From Gammaproteobacteria bacterium (GTDB lineage Bacteria; Pseudomonadota; Gammaproteobacteria; Steroidobacterales; Steroidobacteraceae): a stretch of DNA of 33,364 bases. The stretch is taken from positions 1 to 33,364 of the forward strand of contig JAHEAZ010000027.1 of NCBI GenBank assembly GCA_024642505.1, given 5' to 3'. Below, in pieces: positions 14,743 to 23,700 of this stretch; the stretch's first letter is position 1, and the number at the start of each line of letters is the position of its first letter. The notes under the pieces are model-generated. The model saw nothing but the letters and a program-made list of their open reading frames with translations, did not search any database and had not been told where the DNA came from. Made by a program: the position numbers and the translations under genes.

Positions 14743-14779
14743 CCTTTGGCAGCTATTCCGCCTCCACAGGCGCAGGTTC

Positions 14780-15709
14780 ATGAAGATTGTCCGCGGCCTG
14801 ACCAATGCCCGTCCGTCCGATCGAGGCTGCGTGCTGACGATCGGTAATTTCGATGGGCTGCACCTTGGCCACGAGGCGATCGTCGGTCACCTTGCCGCGC
14901 GCGGCCGCGAGCACGGCTTGCCGACCGCGCTGCTCACCTTTGAGCCGAATCCGCGCGAGTACTTCGATCCGGCCAACGCGCCGGCGCGGCTGATGCGCCT
15001 GCGGGACAAGGCGGCGCGCCTCGCCGAGCTGGGCCTCGACCGCCTGATCCTGCTCAAGTTCGACCAGCGCCTGCGGGCATGGAATGGCCAGGAGTTCATC
15101 GAGCGCGTCCTGGTCGAGGCGCTGGGCGCGCGGCATGTCGTGATCGGCAGCGCGTTTCGTTTCGGCAAGGGACGCAGCGGCACGGTCGAGCTGCTCAGGC
15201 AGGCGGGCCGGCAACTCGGATACAACGTTGACGAGGTCGGCGCCGTCATCATTGACGGCGAGCGCGTCAGCTCGACGCGCGTCCGCGCCGCACTGGCACG
15301 CGGCGACCTGGTAACGGTCCGGCGCCTGCTCGGGCGCGACTACCGCATGACCGGGAGGGTCATGGAGGGCCGTCGCCTCGGGCGCACGCTCGGCTATGCG
15401 ACCGCCAACCTCCGCCTGCACCGGCGGGTGTCGCCGGTGGCCGGCGTTTTTGCGGTGCGCGTGCACGGCGTGGACGGCAGAACCCGGCCGGGTGTCGCCT
15501 CGGTGGGTTCGCGCCCGACCGTCGGCGGCGGCGAGATCCTGCTCGAGGCGCACGTGTTCGACTGGCAGGGCGACCTCTACGGGCGTTACCTTGGTGTGGA
15601 CTTCGTCGCCAAGCTGCGTGAGGAATCGAAGTTTCCGGATCTCAACTCGCTGGTCGAGCGGATGCACGTGGACGCGCGCGAGGCGCGGCAGGTACTCGCC
15701 ACCGGCTGA
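14780..15709 (+). CDS. ribF: Bifunctional riboflavin kinase / FAD synthetase
   Basis: This 309-residue enzyme phosphorylates riboflavin to FMN and then adenylates FMN to FAD. The N-terminal adenylyltransferase domain has the nucleotide motif [10 protein letters not shown] and the SSTRVR motif. The C-terminal kinase domain starts at about 190. Its ATP/metal motif reads GYATAN where most relatives have G-F/Y-PTAN, so the proline is alanine while Thr and Asn are kept. The FMN-binding GxDFxFG segment reads GSAFRFG, with alanine for the usual aspartate. Both changes are modest and the enzyme is probably active. The stop overlaps the ATG of the next frame by one base (TGATG), placing it in an operon with ileS, lspA and ispH. 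Confidence 0.94.
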   Translation: MKIVRGLTNARPSDRGCVLTIGNFDGLHLGHEAIVGHLAARGREHGLPTALLTFEPNPREYFDPANAPARLMRLRDKAARLAELGLDRLILLKFDQRLRAWNGQEFIERVLVEALGARHVVIGSAFRFGKGRSGTVELLRQAGRQLGYNVDEVGAVIIDGERVSSTRVRAALARGDLVTVRRLLGRDYRMTGRVMEGRRLGRTLGYATANLRLHRRVSPVAGVFAVRVHGVDGRTRPGVASVGSRPTVGGGEILLEAHVFDWQGDLYGRYLGVDFVAKLREESKFPDLNSLVERMHVDAREARQVLATG

Positions 15710-15738
15710 TGCCGGACGTGGCCCAGACAGGAGCAAAG

Positions 15739-18558
15739 GTGGACTACAAGCAGACAGTAAACCTGCCAAAAACCGACTTCCCCATGAAGGCGGACCTGGC
15801 GCGCCGCGAGCCGGCAATGCGGGAATGGTGGGACACCGAAGACATCTACGGAAAGCTACGCAAGGCAGCCGCGGGCCGGCCCAGGTTCGTGCTCGTCGAC
15901 GGGCCGCCCTACGCGAACGCGGCAATCCACATTGGTCATGCCGTCAACAAGATCCTCAAGGACATCATCGTCAAGTCGCACACGCTGGACGGCTGCGATT
16001 CCCCCTACGTTCCCGGCTGGGACTGCCATGGTCTGCCGATCGAGCAACAGGTCGAAAAGAAGCACGGCCGCATCGGCCAGAAGCTCGACGCCAAGGCCTT
16101 CAGGCAGGCCTGCCGCGAGTACGCTGCAAGCCAGGTCGACGGCCAGCGCGAGGACTTCAAGCGTCTTGGCGTCCTGGGCGACTGGGACCGTCCGTACCTG
16201 ACGATGCTGCCGCAATACGAGGCCGAGCAGTTGCGCGCCTTCGCCGGGATCATCAGGAACGGTCACCTGCTGCGCGGCTTCAAGCCGGTGCACTGGTGCC
16301 TCGACTGCAGATCTTCGCTGGCCGAGGCCGAGGTTGAATACGAGGAGCGCAGCTCGCCTTCGATCGATGTGCGGTTTGCGGTGACCGACGCGGCGGACCT
16401 GGCTCGCCGGTTCGGCGTGACTCCGGATCTCGCGATCAACACCTCGGTCGTCATCTGGACGACCACGCCCTGGACGCTGCCGGCCAATCAGGCGGTCTGC
16501 CTCCATCCGGAACTCGATTACCTGCTGGCCGAGGTTGACGCCGGCAGCGGCCGCGAGCACATCGTCGTGGCCGCAGCGCTGCTCGAGAGCGTGGCCAAAC
16601 GTGCGGGGCTCGGGCACGTCCGCAACGTGGCCCATGCGGCAGGCGGTGCGCTCGAGGGCCTGCGGCTCAGGCATCCCTTCTACGATCGTGTCGTGCCCGT
16701 CATTCTGGGCGAGCACGTGACGCTCGATTCCGGCACCGGGGCCGTGCACACCGCCCCCGGACACGGCGTCGAGGACTACGTGGTTGGCCGCCGCTACGAC
16801 CTGGCCGTGGACAATCCGGTCGGATCCGACGGGCGCTTCGTCGAGGGAACGCCGCTGTTCGAAGGGCAACAGGTCTTCAAGGCGAACGAGGCGGTGGTGG
16901 CGGCGCTGGCCGAGCGTGGCCGGCTGCTCCATCACGAGTCCTACGTGCATAGCTACCCGCACTGCTGGCGGCACAAGACGCCGGTCATCTTCCGCGCGAC
17001 CCCGCAATGGTTCATCGGCATGGACCAGCAGGGCCTGCGTCCGGCGGCGCTGGAGGAAATCCGCAAGGTACGCTGGGTACCCGGCTGGGGCGAGCAGCGT
17101 ATCGCCGGCATGGTCGAGGGGAGGCCGGACTGGTGCATTTCCCGCCAGCGCGCCTGGGGAGTGCCGCTGGCGCTGTTCGTGCACAGGAGAACCGGCGAGC
17201 CACATCCGCGCTCGGCCGACCTGCTCGAGCAGGTCGCCGGGCGCGTCGCACAGTCGGGGCTCGAGGCGTGGTTCGACCTGGATCCGCGCGAGATCCTAGG
17301 TGACGAGGCCGGCGACTACGAGAAGACCGACGACGTCATGGACGTATGGTTGGACTCCGGCGTGGTGCATCACTGCCTGCCGGCACTGCGGCCCGACGCC
17401 ATCCCGTTTCCGGCGGACGTCTACCTCGAGGGGTCGGACCAGCACCGTGGCTGGTTCCAGAGTTCACTGCTGGCGGCGGTGGCGGGCAAGGGCCAGGCGC
17501 CTTACCGCGAGGTCGTCACGCATGGATTCGTGGTCGACGACAAGGGCCGCAAGATGTCCAAGTCGCTGGGCAACGTGGTCGCGCCGCAGAAGGTCATGAG
17601 CACGCTTGGCGCCGACGTCCTGCGCCTGTGGGTCGCGGCCACCGACTACAGTGCCGAGATGAACGTCTCCGACGAGATTCTCAAGCGTACGTCTGACAGT
17701 TACCGACGCATGCGCAACACCATTCGCTTCCTGCTGGGAAACCTGCATGACTTCGAGCCGTTGCGGGACTCGCTGCCGGCCCGCGAGCTGATCGCCCTGG
17801 ACCGCTGGGCCATTGAGCGTGCGCGCAAGCTGCAGGGCGAGGTCATCGAGGCCTACCGCGACTACGAGTACCACCTGATCTATCAGAAGGTTCACAACTT
17901 CTGCGTGGTGGACCTGGGTGCCTACTGGCTCGATATCCTCAAGGACCGGCTGTACACGACGCCGGCCAGCGGGCGGGCACGGCGCTCCGCGCAGACGGCG
18001 ATGTATCACGTAGCGGAGGCAATGGTCCGCTGGCTGGCGCCGATCCTCTCGTTTACCGCGGAGGAGGTCTGGAAATTCCTGCCGGGCGATCGCGAGGAAT
18101 CTGTCTTCCTGGCTACCTGGTGGGAGCTGCCCGACGCGCACCCCAGCCCGGGAATTGACTGGGATGCGGTACTGGCGCTCAAGTCAGACGTGTCCCGCGA
18201 ACTGGAGCGGCTGCGAACCGCCGGCTCGATCGGCGCGCCGCTGGAGGCCGAAGTCGACGTGTACGTCGATGCGGCGCAGCGGGCGCGTCTCGAGGGTCTC
18301 GGCGAGGAACTGCGCTTCGTGCTGATCACCTCCGACGCGCGGCTGCTCGACGCCAGCGAAAGGCCCGCCGACGCGGTGCCGGCGGGCGACGTCGCCAAGG
18401 ACGGCGTATGGATCGCGGTACGAGCGCTCGACCATGCCAAGTGTGCACGCTGCTGGCACAGGCGTCCGGATATTGGCCAGGATCCCGGGCACCCGGAACT
18501 CTGCAGCCGTTGCGTGTCGAACCTCGAGGGTCCGGGCGAGACGAGGAGCTTCGCGTGA
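15739..18558 (+). CDS. ileS: Isoleucyl-tRNA synthetase
   Basis: This class I synthetase charges tRNA-Ile. It shows HIGH (in [11 protein letters not shown]), KMSKS ([10 protein letters not shown]), the editing-domain segment [10 protein letters not shown], and a C-terminal zinc knuckle CARCW...CSRC. The frame is open from an ATG at 15709 overlapping the ribF stop. The GTG at 15739 is preferred because AGGAG lies five bases before it and the resulting 939-residue protein begins DYKQTVNLP, close to the 938-residue E. coli enzyme. Using the ATG would add ten residues. The stop overlaps the lspA GTG. This is the eubacterial IleS1 type with zinc finger rather than the mupirocin-resistant type. Confidence 0.96.
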   Translation: MDYKQTVNLPKTDFPMKADLARREPAMREWWDTEDIYGKLRKAAAGRPRFVLVDGPPYANAAIHIGHAVNKILKDIIVKSHTLDGCDSPYVPGWDCHGLPIEQQVEKKHGRIGQKLDAKAFRQACREYAASQVDGQREDFKRLGVLGDWDRPYLTMLPQYEAEQLRAFAGIIRNGHLLRGFKPVHWCLDCRSSLAEAEVEYEERSSPSIDVRFAVTDAADLARRFGVTPDLAINTSVVIWTTTPWTLPANQAVCLHPELDYLLAEVDAGSGREHIVVAAALLESVAKRAGLGHVRNVAHAAGGALEGLRLRHPFYDRVVPVILGEHVTLDSGTGAVHTAPGHGVEDYVVGRRYDLAVDNPVGSDGRFVEGTPLFEGQQVFKANEAVVAALAERGRLLHHESYVHSYPHCWRHKTPVIFRATPQWFIGMDQQGLRPAALEEIRKVRWVPGWGEQRIAGMVEGRPDWCISRQRAWGVPLALFVHRRTGEPHPRSADLLEQVAGRVAQSGLEAWFDLDPREILGDEAGDYEKTDDVMDVWLDSGVVHHCLPALRPDAIPFPADVYLEGSDQHRGWFQSSLLAAVAGKGQAPYREVVTHGFVVDDKGRKMSKSLGNVVAPQKVMSTLGADVLRLWVAATDYSAEMNVSDEILKRTSDSYRRMRNTIRFLLGNLHDFEPLRDSLPARELIALDRWAIERARKLQGEVIEAYRDYEYHLIYQKVHNFCVVDLGAYWLDILKDRLYTTPASGRARRSAQTAMYHVAEAMVRWLAPILSFTAEEVWKFLPGDREESVFLATWWELPDAHPSPGIDWDAVLALKSDVSRELERLRTAGSIGAPLEAEVDVYVDAAQRARLEGLGEELRFVLITSDARLLDASERPADAVPAGDVAKDGVWIAVRALDHAKCARCWHRRPDIGQDPGHPELCSRCVSNLEGPGETRSFA

Positions 18559-19073
18559 GCGAAACCAACGGAACGAATACCAGCGCGTTGCGCTGGCTGT
18601 GGCTCGCGCTGGCGGTCATCGTCGCCGACCAGCTGACCAAGGGCATGATCATCCGCAGCTTCGAGTTGTACGAGGTGGTCGACATCCTGCCGGTGCTGGA
18701 GATCACGCGGTTGCACAACACCGGCGCGGCCTTCAGCCTGCTGGCTGGAGCCTCTGGCTGGCAGCGCTGGTTCTTCGTCGGACTGGCCGCCGTCGTCAGC
18801 GTCGGCATCATCTACTGGCTGAAGCACCTGCCGAAGCACAGCGCGCCGTTCCTGCCAGCGGCGCTGGCGCTGGTGCTTGGCGGGGCGCTGGGCAACGTCA
18901 TAGACCGGCTTTGGCATGGGCACGTCGTCGATTTCCTGCATTTCCACTGGAAGCTCGCTTACTTCCCCGCCTTCAACCTGGCCGATACGGCGATCACCAT
19001 CGGCGCAGGCCTGCTGATCCTGGACGCCGTGATCGAGGGTCGCCGGGCGCGGTCCCGGGAGGGAGGTTCGTGA
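18555..19073 (+). CDS. lspA: Lipoprotein signal peptidase (signal peptidase II)
   Basis: This 172-residue inner-membrane aspartyl protease cleaves signal peptides from prolipoproteins after lipid attachment. Four hydrophobic segments are visible. The conserved boxes [33 protein letters not shown] and FNLADTAI are present, with the two catalytic aspartates in the last two boxes. The start is GTG in a GTGA overlap with the ileS stop, with GAGGAG upstream. The ileS-lspA-ispH order is the classic gammaproteobacterial operon; fkpB, found between lspA and ispH in E. coli, is absent. Confidence 0.96.
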   Translation: MSETNGTNTSALRWLWLALAVIVADQLTKGMIIRSFELYEVVDILPVLEITRLHNTGAAFSLLAGASGWQRWFFVGLAAVVSVGIIYWLKHLPKHSAPFLPAALALVLGGALGNVIDRLWHGHVVDFLHFHWKLAYFPAFNLADTAITIGAGLLILDAVIEGRRARSREGGS

Positions 19074-20038
19074 AGATCCTGCTGGCCAACCCGCGCGGTT
19101 TCTGTGCCGGCGTGGATCGCGCCATCGACATCGTCGAGCGCGCACTGGGGCTGTTCGGCGCACCGATCTACGTGCGCCACGAGGTCGTGCACAACCGCTA
19201 CGTGGTGGACCGGCTGCGCTCGATGGGCGCTATCTTCGTCGATGAACTCGACCGGGTTCCCGACGGTTCGACCGTGATCTTCAGCGCGCACGGCGTGTCG
19301 CGCGCGGTGCAGGAGGAGGCGGCACGCCGCGAGCTCAGCGTGTTCGACGCTACCTGTCCGTTGGTGACCAAGGTGCACATGGAGGTCAAGCGCTACGCCC
19401 AGGAAGGGCGCGACGTCATCCTCATCGGTCACGCAGGGCATCCCGAGGTCGAGGGCACCATGGGCCAGTTCGATAAAGGCGGCGGAGGGCATATTCACCT
19501 GGTCGAGTCAGCCGAGGACGTCGCGGGACTGGAGATCGGCGATGCCGGCCAGCTTGCCTTCGTCACGCAAACGACACTGTCGGTGGACGATACCGCGCGT
19601 GTCGTCGCCGCGCTGCGCGAGCGGTTTCCGGAGCTGGTGACCCCACGCAAGGAAGATATCTGCTACGCCACGCAGAACCGCCAGGATGCAGTCAAGAAAC
19701 TGACCGAATCCTGCGACGTGCTGATCGTAGTGGGCTCGCCGTCGAGCTCAAACTCAAACCGACTGCGGGAGATCGCCGAGACCCGCGGCATCCCCGGCTA
19801 CCTTGTCGATGGGCCGGAGGACCTGCGCCCCGAGTGGTTTGAGACCGCGGGCGCGGTGGGCGTGACCGCGGGTGCCTCGGCGCCAGAGTTGCTGGTCCGT
19901 AGCGTGGTCGGGAGGCTGCAGGAGTGGGGCGGCCAGGCGCCGACGGAGGTGATCGGTCGCGCGGAGAACGTTGTCTTCGGACTTCCCGCTGAACTGCGCA
20001 AGGCGCCGCGTGCCGGCGCGCCTGCCGTCGAACGCTGA
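19070..20038 (+). CDS. ispH: 4-hydroxy-3-methylbut-2-enyl diphosphate reductase
   Basis: This 322-residue enzyme performs the last step of the MEP isoprenoid pathway, making isopentenyl and dimethylallyl diphosphate with a [4Fe-4S] cluster. The three cluster cysteines appear in [24 protein letters not shown] and [17 protein letters not shown]. Conserved substrate residues include the HEVVHN, GHAGHPE and TQTTLS segments. The start is GTG in a GTGA overlap with lspA, with GGGAGG upstream. It ends 13 bases from the convergent pilin operon, with no terminator between them. Its product feeds IspB, encoded earlier in the window. Confidence 0.97.
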   Translation: MKILLANPRGFCAGVDRAIDIVERALGLFGAPIYVRHEVVHNRYVVDRLRSMGAIFVDELDRVPDGSTVIFSAHGVSRAVQEEAARRELSVFDATCPLVTKVHMEVKRYAQEGRDVILIGHAGHPEVEGTMGQFDKGGGGHIHLVESAEDVAGLEIGDAGQLAFVTQTTLSVDDTARVVAALRERFPELVTPRKEDICYATQNRQDAVKKLTESCDVLIVVGSPSSSNSNRLREIAETRGIPGYLVDGPEDLRPEWFETAGAVGVTAGASAPELLVRSVVGRLQEWGGQAPTEVIGRAENVVFGLPAELRKAPRAGAPAVER

Positions 20039-20051
20039 ACTGGCGCCGAGA

Positions 20052-20501
20052 TCAACCCCAGCAGGGCCACGTCGTGTCGGTGCCGTGGCGATCCGCTGCG
20101 CTGCGCCGTCCGTTCGCGTGGATCGAGAACCGGCTGCAGCGCTCATCGGCTTCCTGCCCGGAGCCCGCCCGCGGCGTGGCGGTAGCGACGAAATCTGCGG
20201 GCGTAGCGTCTGCCAGTCGCAGCTGGTAGTGGCCACCGATCGTGACCGCCGCGATGTTCAGCCCCTGCTCCGGCGAGTCGGTGCCATCGTCCAGGCGCCA
20301 CGCGTAGCGCCCATGCTGTACATGGAACCGTTCCTGCGCGGCAGCGACGGCCAACAGCGCGTCGATCGCCTCGATGCGGTGAGCCCGCAGCAGCGTGCCG
20401 CGGTAGGACGGATAGGCCAGCGCCGCAAGGATTCCGACCAGCGCGAGTGTCACCAGTAATTCCAGTAACGTTACTCCGACGTGATGTCGAGCTGGCGCCA
20501 T
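20052..20501 (-). CDS. pilE: PilE-like type IV minor pilin
   Basis: This 149-residue protein has a short basic leader followed by GVTLLELLVTLALVGILAALAYPSY, in part the class III prepilin motif with Glu+5 conserved. Position +1 is valine rather than the usual phenylalanine or methionine. The hydrophobic helix continues into a pilin-like region (FHVQHGRYAWRLDDGTD). One cysteine pair near the C-terminus (ERCSRF, WPCWG) could form the D-region loop. The start overlaps the end of pilX by 31 bases and GAGGA lies four bases before the ATG. It is the last gene of a five-gene minor pilin operon that probably primes pilus assembly at the inner membrane. Whether it is a minor or major pilin cannot be decided. 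Confidence 0.8.
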   Translation of the reverse strand: MAPARHHVGVTLLELLVTLALVGILAALAYPSYRGTLLRAHRIEAIDALLAVAAAQERFHVQHGRYAWRLDDGTDSPEQGLNIAAVTIGGHYQLRLADATPADFVATATPRAGSGQEADERCSRFSIHANGRRSAADRHGTDTTWPCWG

Positions 20502-21034
20502 GACGTCCTCACCGGGTCGCTGCGAAGGGCGTCGGGAGTATCCGGACTGACCACGAACGGGGAAGAAGCTGCCGCGCAGTCCTCGCCGGCGCAGTCGATA
20601 GCCCATAAGCCATCCTCGCGCCCAATGATCTTGAAACCCTGCTCGATTCGTACCACTGCTCCGTGGCCCGCGCGACCTTCGGCACGAATGGTGAAATACC
20701 GGGCCGGCAGCATGTCACCGCCGTCGCTCAGGTTGGATCCGTCCAGCAACGGCTGACTCGGTGCGGGCGGGTCGAATTGAATCTTGCTGCTCAAGGTCAG
20801 GCCCGGGAACAGATCAGGCCAGGCTGGCGTAGCAGCCGGAATCGGTACGCCGGTGCGTAGCGTTCGCGCGACGCCGGCTTCGGCGGCCTCCATCGCCAGC
20901 GCAGCCTGTTCGTCGAGCGCGGCGACAGCCAGGTCCGCAACGGCGCCGCCCAGTCCGCCGAGGGCGATGACAACCAATCCCAGCAGCAACACCAGCACAA
21001 TCGCCAGCGCCATGCCTTGTTCCCGGTCACTCAC
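20471..21034 (-). CDS. pilX: PilX-like pilus assembly protein
   Basis: This 187-residue protein has the PilX N-terminal pattern: a short leader ending EQGMALAIVLVLLLGLVVIALGG, in part, lacking the glutamate at +5 as is usual for PilX/GspK relatives. Then a helical stalk with QAALAMEAAEAGVARTLR follows. The C-terminal half has two cysteines in AIDCAGEDCAAA. The start is GTG overlapping the pilW stop by four bases (GTGA). PilX sits at the pilus tip complex with PilV and PilW and normally recruits PilY1, but no pilY1 gene follows here; pilE comes next. Confidence 0.78.
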   Translation of the reverse strand: MSDREQGMALAIVLVLLLGLVVIALGGLGGAVADLAVAALDEQAALAMEAAEAGVARTLRTGVPIPAATPAWPDLFPGLTLSSKIQFDPPAPSQPLLDGSNLSDGGDMLPARYFTIRAEGRAGHGAVVRIEQGFKIIGREDGLWAIDCAGEDCAAASSPFVVSPDTPDALRSDPVRTSWRQLDITSE

Positions 21035-21984
21035 GGGCGCGACCGGGAATTGCGAACGTCGACCGTCCTGTAGGCAAGCAGGCGCGGGTGACGCGAGAGT
21101 TCTTCCCCCAATTGCCGGTTCGCGTAGGCAAGTGCCGGCAGGCGCTGTGCCGCCGCTTCCCCGGTGTCGTCTCGCACCAGTACCCACAGGCGCACCGATT
21201 GGACCGGTGCGCCGTCGGGGAACGCGTCGATCGGCAGGTATCCGCTGCCTTCGCGTGAGCCATCCGTCGAGGCGGCACGACCGAATTCGACCTGCAGGTC
21301 TTCGATGCCGGGAACGAGTTCCTCGTCCTGGAAGGCGGGCACGGAACCGCCCACCAGGCGCTTGCGCCTCAGCGCCGGTCGGCCAATCGCGCCGGTCGCA
21401 TCGCCGCTGACATAGAAGACGCTGGCTTCGAGGTCATGAACCAGCGAGTTGCCCCCCAGTTCGCGACTCCCGTCCGACATCAATCGACCCGCCTCGCGCG
21501 TCGATTCCAGCTGTATCCGGCCGGCATCAGGACCGGCGGCGCTGACTGCTGCGCGGCGGATGACCAGCGTGTCGGATCCGGGGACGACACGCCCATGCGG
21601 TGAGGGAGGACAGCCTAGTGGCACACCAGGCGCAGCTTCGTACGCACCATCGGCGCCGGCGAGCGGCGTGCCTGTATCGACGGCGAGCGAGTCGACGCAG
21701 CCGCCGGTCACCGACAGATCCGGTGACGGAGCCGAGCCGAGAGCGCGCGACCCCTGGACGGTGTAACCGGGCACCAGCTGGCCGAGGTAACCGGCGAGGC
21801 GGACCTCGTAGGCCAGCATGTCAAGCGCAGCTCGTGCGGTCTCCTCGAGCCGTGCGCGAGTCTCGACGCTTCGATAGGCGCCACGGCCTCGCGCAACGAG
21901 CGACATGGCGCTGGCCACGGCAAGCAAAATGAGCGTGGTCGCGACCAGGACTTCCACCAGCGAAACGCCCCCTGAGGTTCTCAT
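21031..21984 (-). CDS. pilW: PilW-like minor pilin / pilus assembly protein
   Basis: This 317-residue protein begins MRTSGGVSLVEVLVATTLILL, in part a prepilin motif with Glu+5 (GVSLVE). It continues with SVETRARLEETARAALDMLAYEVRLAGYLG in part, matching the PilW family. The length is typical. ATG overlaps the pilV stop by four bases (ATGA). The longer open frame upstream runs inside pilV in another frame and is not used. PilW is a structural component of the minor pilin tip complex of type IVa pili. Confidence 0.85.
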   Translation of the reverse strand: MRTSGGVSLVEVLVATTLILLAVASAMSLVARGRGAYRSVETRARLEETARAALDMLAYEVRLAGYLGQLVPGYTVQGSRALGSAPSPDLSVTGGCVDSLAVDTGTPLAGADGAYEAAPGVPLGCPPSPHGRVVPGSDTLVIRRAAVSAAGPDAGRIQLESTREAGRLMSDGSRELGGNSLVHDLEASVFYVSGDATGAIGRPALRRKRLVGGSVPAFQDEELVPGIEDLQVEFGRAASTDGSREGSGYLPIDAFPDGAPVQSVRLWVLVRDDTGEAAAQRLPALAYANRQLGEELSRHPRLLAYRTVDVRNSRSRP

Positions 21985-22445
21985 AGCTCTACTGCCAGCC
22001 GCACGCTGGACTCTTCCTCCGGGCCGAGTGCAGGCCAGGCGACCTGGATCAGATAACTCGGTGCGGCTGTGTCCAGCACCTCGACCCGCGACCAACTGCC
22101 TTCGGGCAGGCTCGCTGACACCCGAGCCCGCCACGTCATCAGTGCCTGCGCCGCGGCGAGCTCGGTCGCGCAATCGCCGATTTCGTCGCTGCACGAGGGC
22201 GCTACGCTCGAACTGGTTACTGCAAGCAGCGGCTGGCGGTCGGTCCGCTGCAGCAGGCGCAGTTCGTCTGCGAGTGAACTGGCGAGACGAGTTGCCGCGA
22301 CTCGGACCGCCGCCTCGCGTTCCTGGCGCAATGCCTGGACCAGCAAGCCAGCCGTAGCACCCAGGCTCGCCGCCAATAGCGTCAGCGCGACCAGCGCCTC
22401 GATGAGTGCGAAACCGCCTGGCATGCCTTTCGGAATCATGGGCAT
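21981..22445 (-). CDS. pilV: PilV-like minor pilin
   Basis: This 154-residue protein has the prepilin cleavage pattern GGFALIEALVALTLLAASLG, with Phe+1 (after the second glycine) and Glu+5. Downstream, QALRQEREAAVRVAATRLASSLADELR, in part, matches the PilV region following the helix. Two cysteines (SCSDEIGDC) could form a disulphide. The start at 22445 overlaps the fimT end by ten bases. Internal ATGs at 22439 and 22424 are also possible and none has a strong ribosome site, so initiation may depend on coupling. Its place in the operon supports the assignment. Confidence 0.82.
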   Translation of the reverse strand: MPMIPKGMPGGFALIEALVALTLLAASLGATAGLLVQALRQEREAAVRVAATRLASSLADELRLLQRTDRQPLLAVTSSSVAPSCSDEIGDCATELAAAQALMTWRARVSASLPEGSWSRVEVLDTAAPSYLIQVAWPALGPEEESSVRLAVEL

Positions 22446-22957
22446 ACCAGTGCGTGGCCGCTGGCGTCGCGGTCGCTGATACGTGGGCGTCCGGTCCGGC
22501 TGACGATCACCGCTCGTGCGGCGCGGGAACCGCGATCATCGCAGACCGTGATCGTGCCGGTCGTCGCCGACGAGACCAGCGGGGTGAAGCGGAAGTAATC
22601 CCGATTGGACCGGACCGTTTGCCGGCTTCTTTCAGCCGCGAGTTGGATGACCCGCAGGGATGAGCGATCCACTTCGGCACCATCGGGTGCGTCGGGTTCG
22701 ATCAATAGTGACGCGCTCCAGTCCCGCGTTGCGTTACATGCATTGGAGCCGGTCGACGTGCACAGCCTCACTGGGTGTCCGCGTGCGGCGGCCAGCGTCC
22801 GGGCAGCATGAACGGCGTGGGACAGCGCGTTGACGGTGACGGCACGGCGGCAGTTCCGTAGGTATTCGCCGAAGCCCGGCGCCGCCAGCGTGGCGAGGAT
22901 CGCCAGCAGTGCCATGGCCACCAGCAACTCGACCAGCGTGAAGCCCCGTGCCGCCAC
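22436..22957 (-). CDS. fimT: GspH/FimT-type minor pilin
   Basis: This 173-residue pseudopilin starts with a GTG and MAARGFTLVELLVAMALLA, a textbook prepilin motif cut between Gly and Phe, with Glu+5. The following NALSHAVHAARTLAAARGHPVRLC resembles the GspH/FimT family region, and a C-terminal VCDDRGSRAARAVIVSRTGRPR, in part, is the usual beta strand with Arg. GGAGG lies nine bases upstream. It is the first gene of the minus-strand minor pilin operon; the promoter should be in the 139 bases shared with the divergent Fur-family gene. Confidence 0.88.
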   Translation of the reverse strand: MAARGFTLVELLVAMALLAILATLAAPGFGEYLRNCRRAVTVNALSHAVHAARTLAAARGHPVRLCTSTGSNACNATRDWSASLLIEPDAPDGAEVDRSSLRVIQLAAERSRQTVRSNRDYFRFTPLVSSATTGTITVCDDRGSRAARAVIVSRTGRPRISDRDASGHALVCP

Positions 22958-23079
22958 CGTTCGCGTCCTCCCTGAGGTGAGTCAAGGATGTCCCCGTTGA
23001 CTGAATTTGGGTCAGTGGATTCCTGGCGCAGTCCTGCAGAAACAGCCGGACAGCGATACTGGAACGCGCCTGCGCCGGC

Positions 23080-23088
23080 TGGTATATT
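23080..23088 (+). promoter_or_regulatory. Extended -10 promoter of the Fur-family gene
   Basis: TGGTATATT forms an extended -10 element (TGN plus TATATT at 23083-23088) eight bases before the ATG at 23097. No good -35 is seen at 17 bases (TGGAAC), as is common for extended -10 promoters. The start of transcription would fall almost at the ATG, suggesting a leaderless message. Confidence 0.45.
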
Positions 23089-23096
23089 GCAAAAAC

Positions 23097-23537
23097 ATGA
23101 ATTCCGACGGTGACATGGCCGCGCCGGTGCTGATGGACAAGAAACAGGTCGCCGGCTTGTTGCGTGCCAATGGCATCATCCCGACAGCGCAGCGCGTGCG
23201 CGTCGGTCAGATCCTGTTTGCTCGCGACCAGCACCTCTCGGCGGACGAGGTGCTTCGGCAACTTCGGGCAGAGGGCGCGCGGGTGTCAAAGGCCACCGTC
23301 TACAACACGTTGAACCTGTTTTCGTCCAAGGGTTTGTTACGTGCACTTAACCTCGACGCGGATCGCGGCTCTTTCGACTCCAACACCACGCCGCATTTCC
23401 ATTTCCATGTGGAGAATACCGGCGAGCTGATCGACGTCGCGCCGGGCGACATCGAGTTCGCCCGCCTTCCGCCGCTGCCGCCGGGCACTGAGTCCCTCGG
23501 TGTCGAGGTGGTGATTAGACTGCGACGTCGCGGCTGA
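23097..23537 (+). CDS. Fur-family transcriptional regulator lacking cysteines
   Basis: This 146-residue protein has a Fur-type winged helix: LRANGIIPTAQRVRVGQIL, then SADEVLRQLRAEGARVSKATVYNTLN, in part. It then has a short dimerisation domain with PHFHFHVENTGELIDV. The HxHxH element that binds the regulatory metal is present, but there is not one cysteine, so the two CxxC structural zinc sites of Fur, Zur and PerR are missing. That pattern resembles Irr-like and other atypical members. The regulated metal or signal is not known. The start at 23097 has no ribosome site but follows an extended -10 closely. Internal ATGs at 23115 and 23133 are alternatives. It diverges from the pilin operon. 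Confidence 0.8.
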   Translation: MNSDGDMAAPVLMDKKQVAGLLRANGIIPTAQRVRVGQILFARDQHLSADEVLRQLRAEGARVSKATVYNTLNLFSSKGLLRALNLDADRGSFDSNTTPHFHFHVENTGELIDVAPGDIEFARLPPLPPGTESLGVEVVIRLRRRG

Positions 23538-23548
23538 ACTTGGCGGCA

Positions 23549-23577
23549 TTGCCGCGAAGGTCCGGGTTTCCTATACT
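23549..23577 (+). promoter_or_regulatory. Sigma-70 promoter of tRNA-Thr
   Basis: TTGCCG (23549-23554) and TATACT (23572-23577) are exactly 17 bases apart and end 12 bases before the tRNA. A GC-rich discriminator (TCGCGCC) follows, typical of stringently controlled stable-RNA promoters. Confidence 0.78.
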
Positions 23578-23589
23578 TCGCGCCCCCAT

Positions 23590-23665
23590 GCCGGTGTAGC
23601 TCAGCTGGTAGAGCAGTCGCTTCGTAAGCGAGAGGTCGGGGGTTCGATTCCCTCCACCGGCACCA
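23590..23665 (+). tRNA. tRNA-Thr (anticodon CGT)
   Basis: The 76-nt cloverleaf has acceptor stem GCCGGTG/CACCGGC, discriminator A and an encoded CCA. The D arm is AGCTCAGCTGGTAGAGC. The anticodon loop TTCGTAA gives CGT (threonine, codon ACG) and the T loop is GTTCGATTC. The mismatch at the outer anticodon-stem pair (27-43) also occurs in the E. coli homologue. It has its own promoter and terminator. Confidence 0.97.
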
Positions 23666-23673
23666 GAGATGCC

Positions 23674-23700
23674 AAGAGCCCGGCGCGAAGCCGGGCTCTT
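23674..23700 (+). terminator. Intrinsic terminator of tRNA-Thr
   Basis: A perfect 11-bp stem AAGAGCCCGGC/GCCGGGCTCTT with loop GCGAA begins eight bases after the tRNA and is followed by GTTTT. Confidence 0.9.

Noticed and set aside
15709-15738. ATG at 15709 as the ileS start
   Set aside because: Possible through the TGATG overlap, but the GTG at 15739 has a good AGGAG and gives the family's normal N-terminus.
15856-17205. A 449-codon minus-strand frame inside ileS
   Set aside because: Antisense to the conserved catalytic and editing domains of IleS; no ribosome site or motif.
23024-23040. CTGGCGCAGTCCTGCAG as a sigma-54 promoter
   Set aside because: The GG and GC elements are nine rather than ten bases apart, and the -24 box is imperfect.
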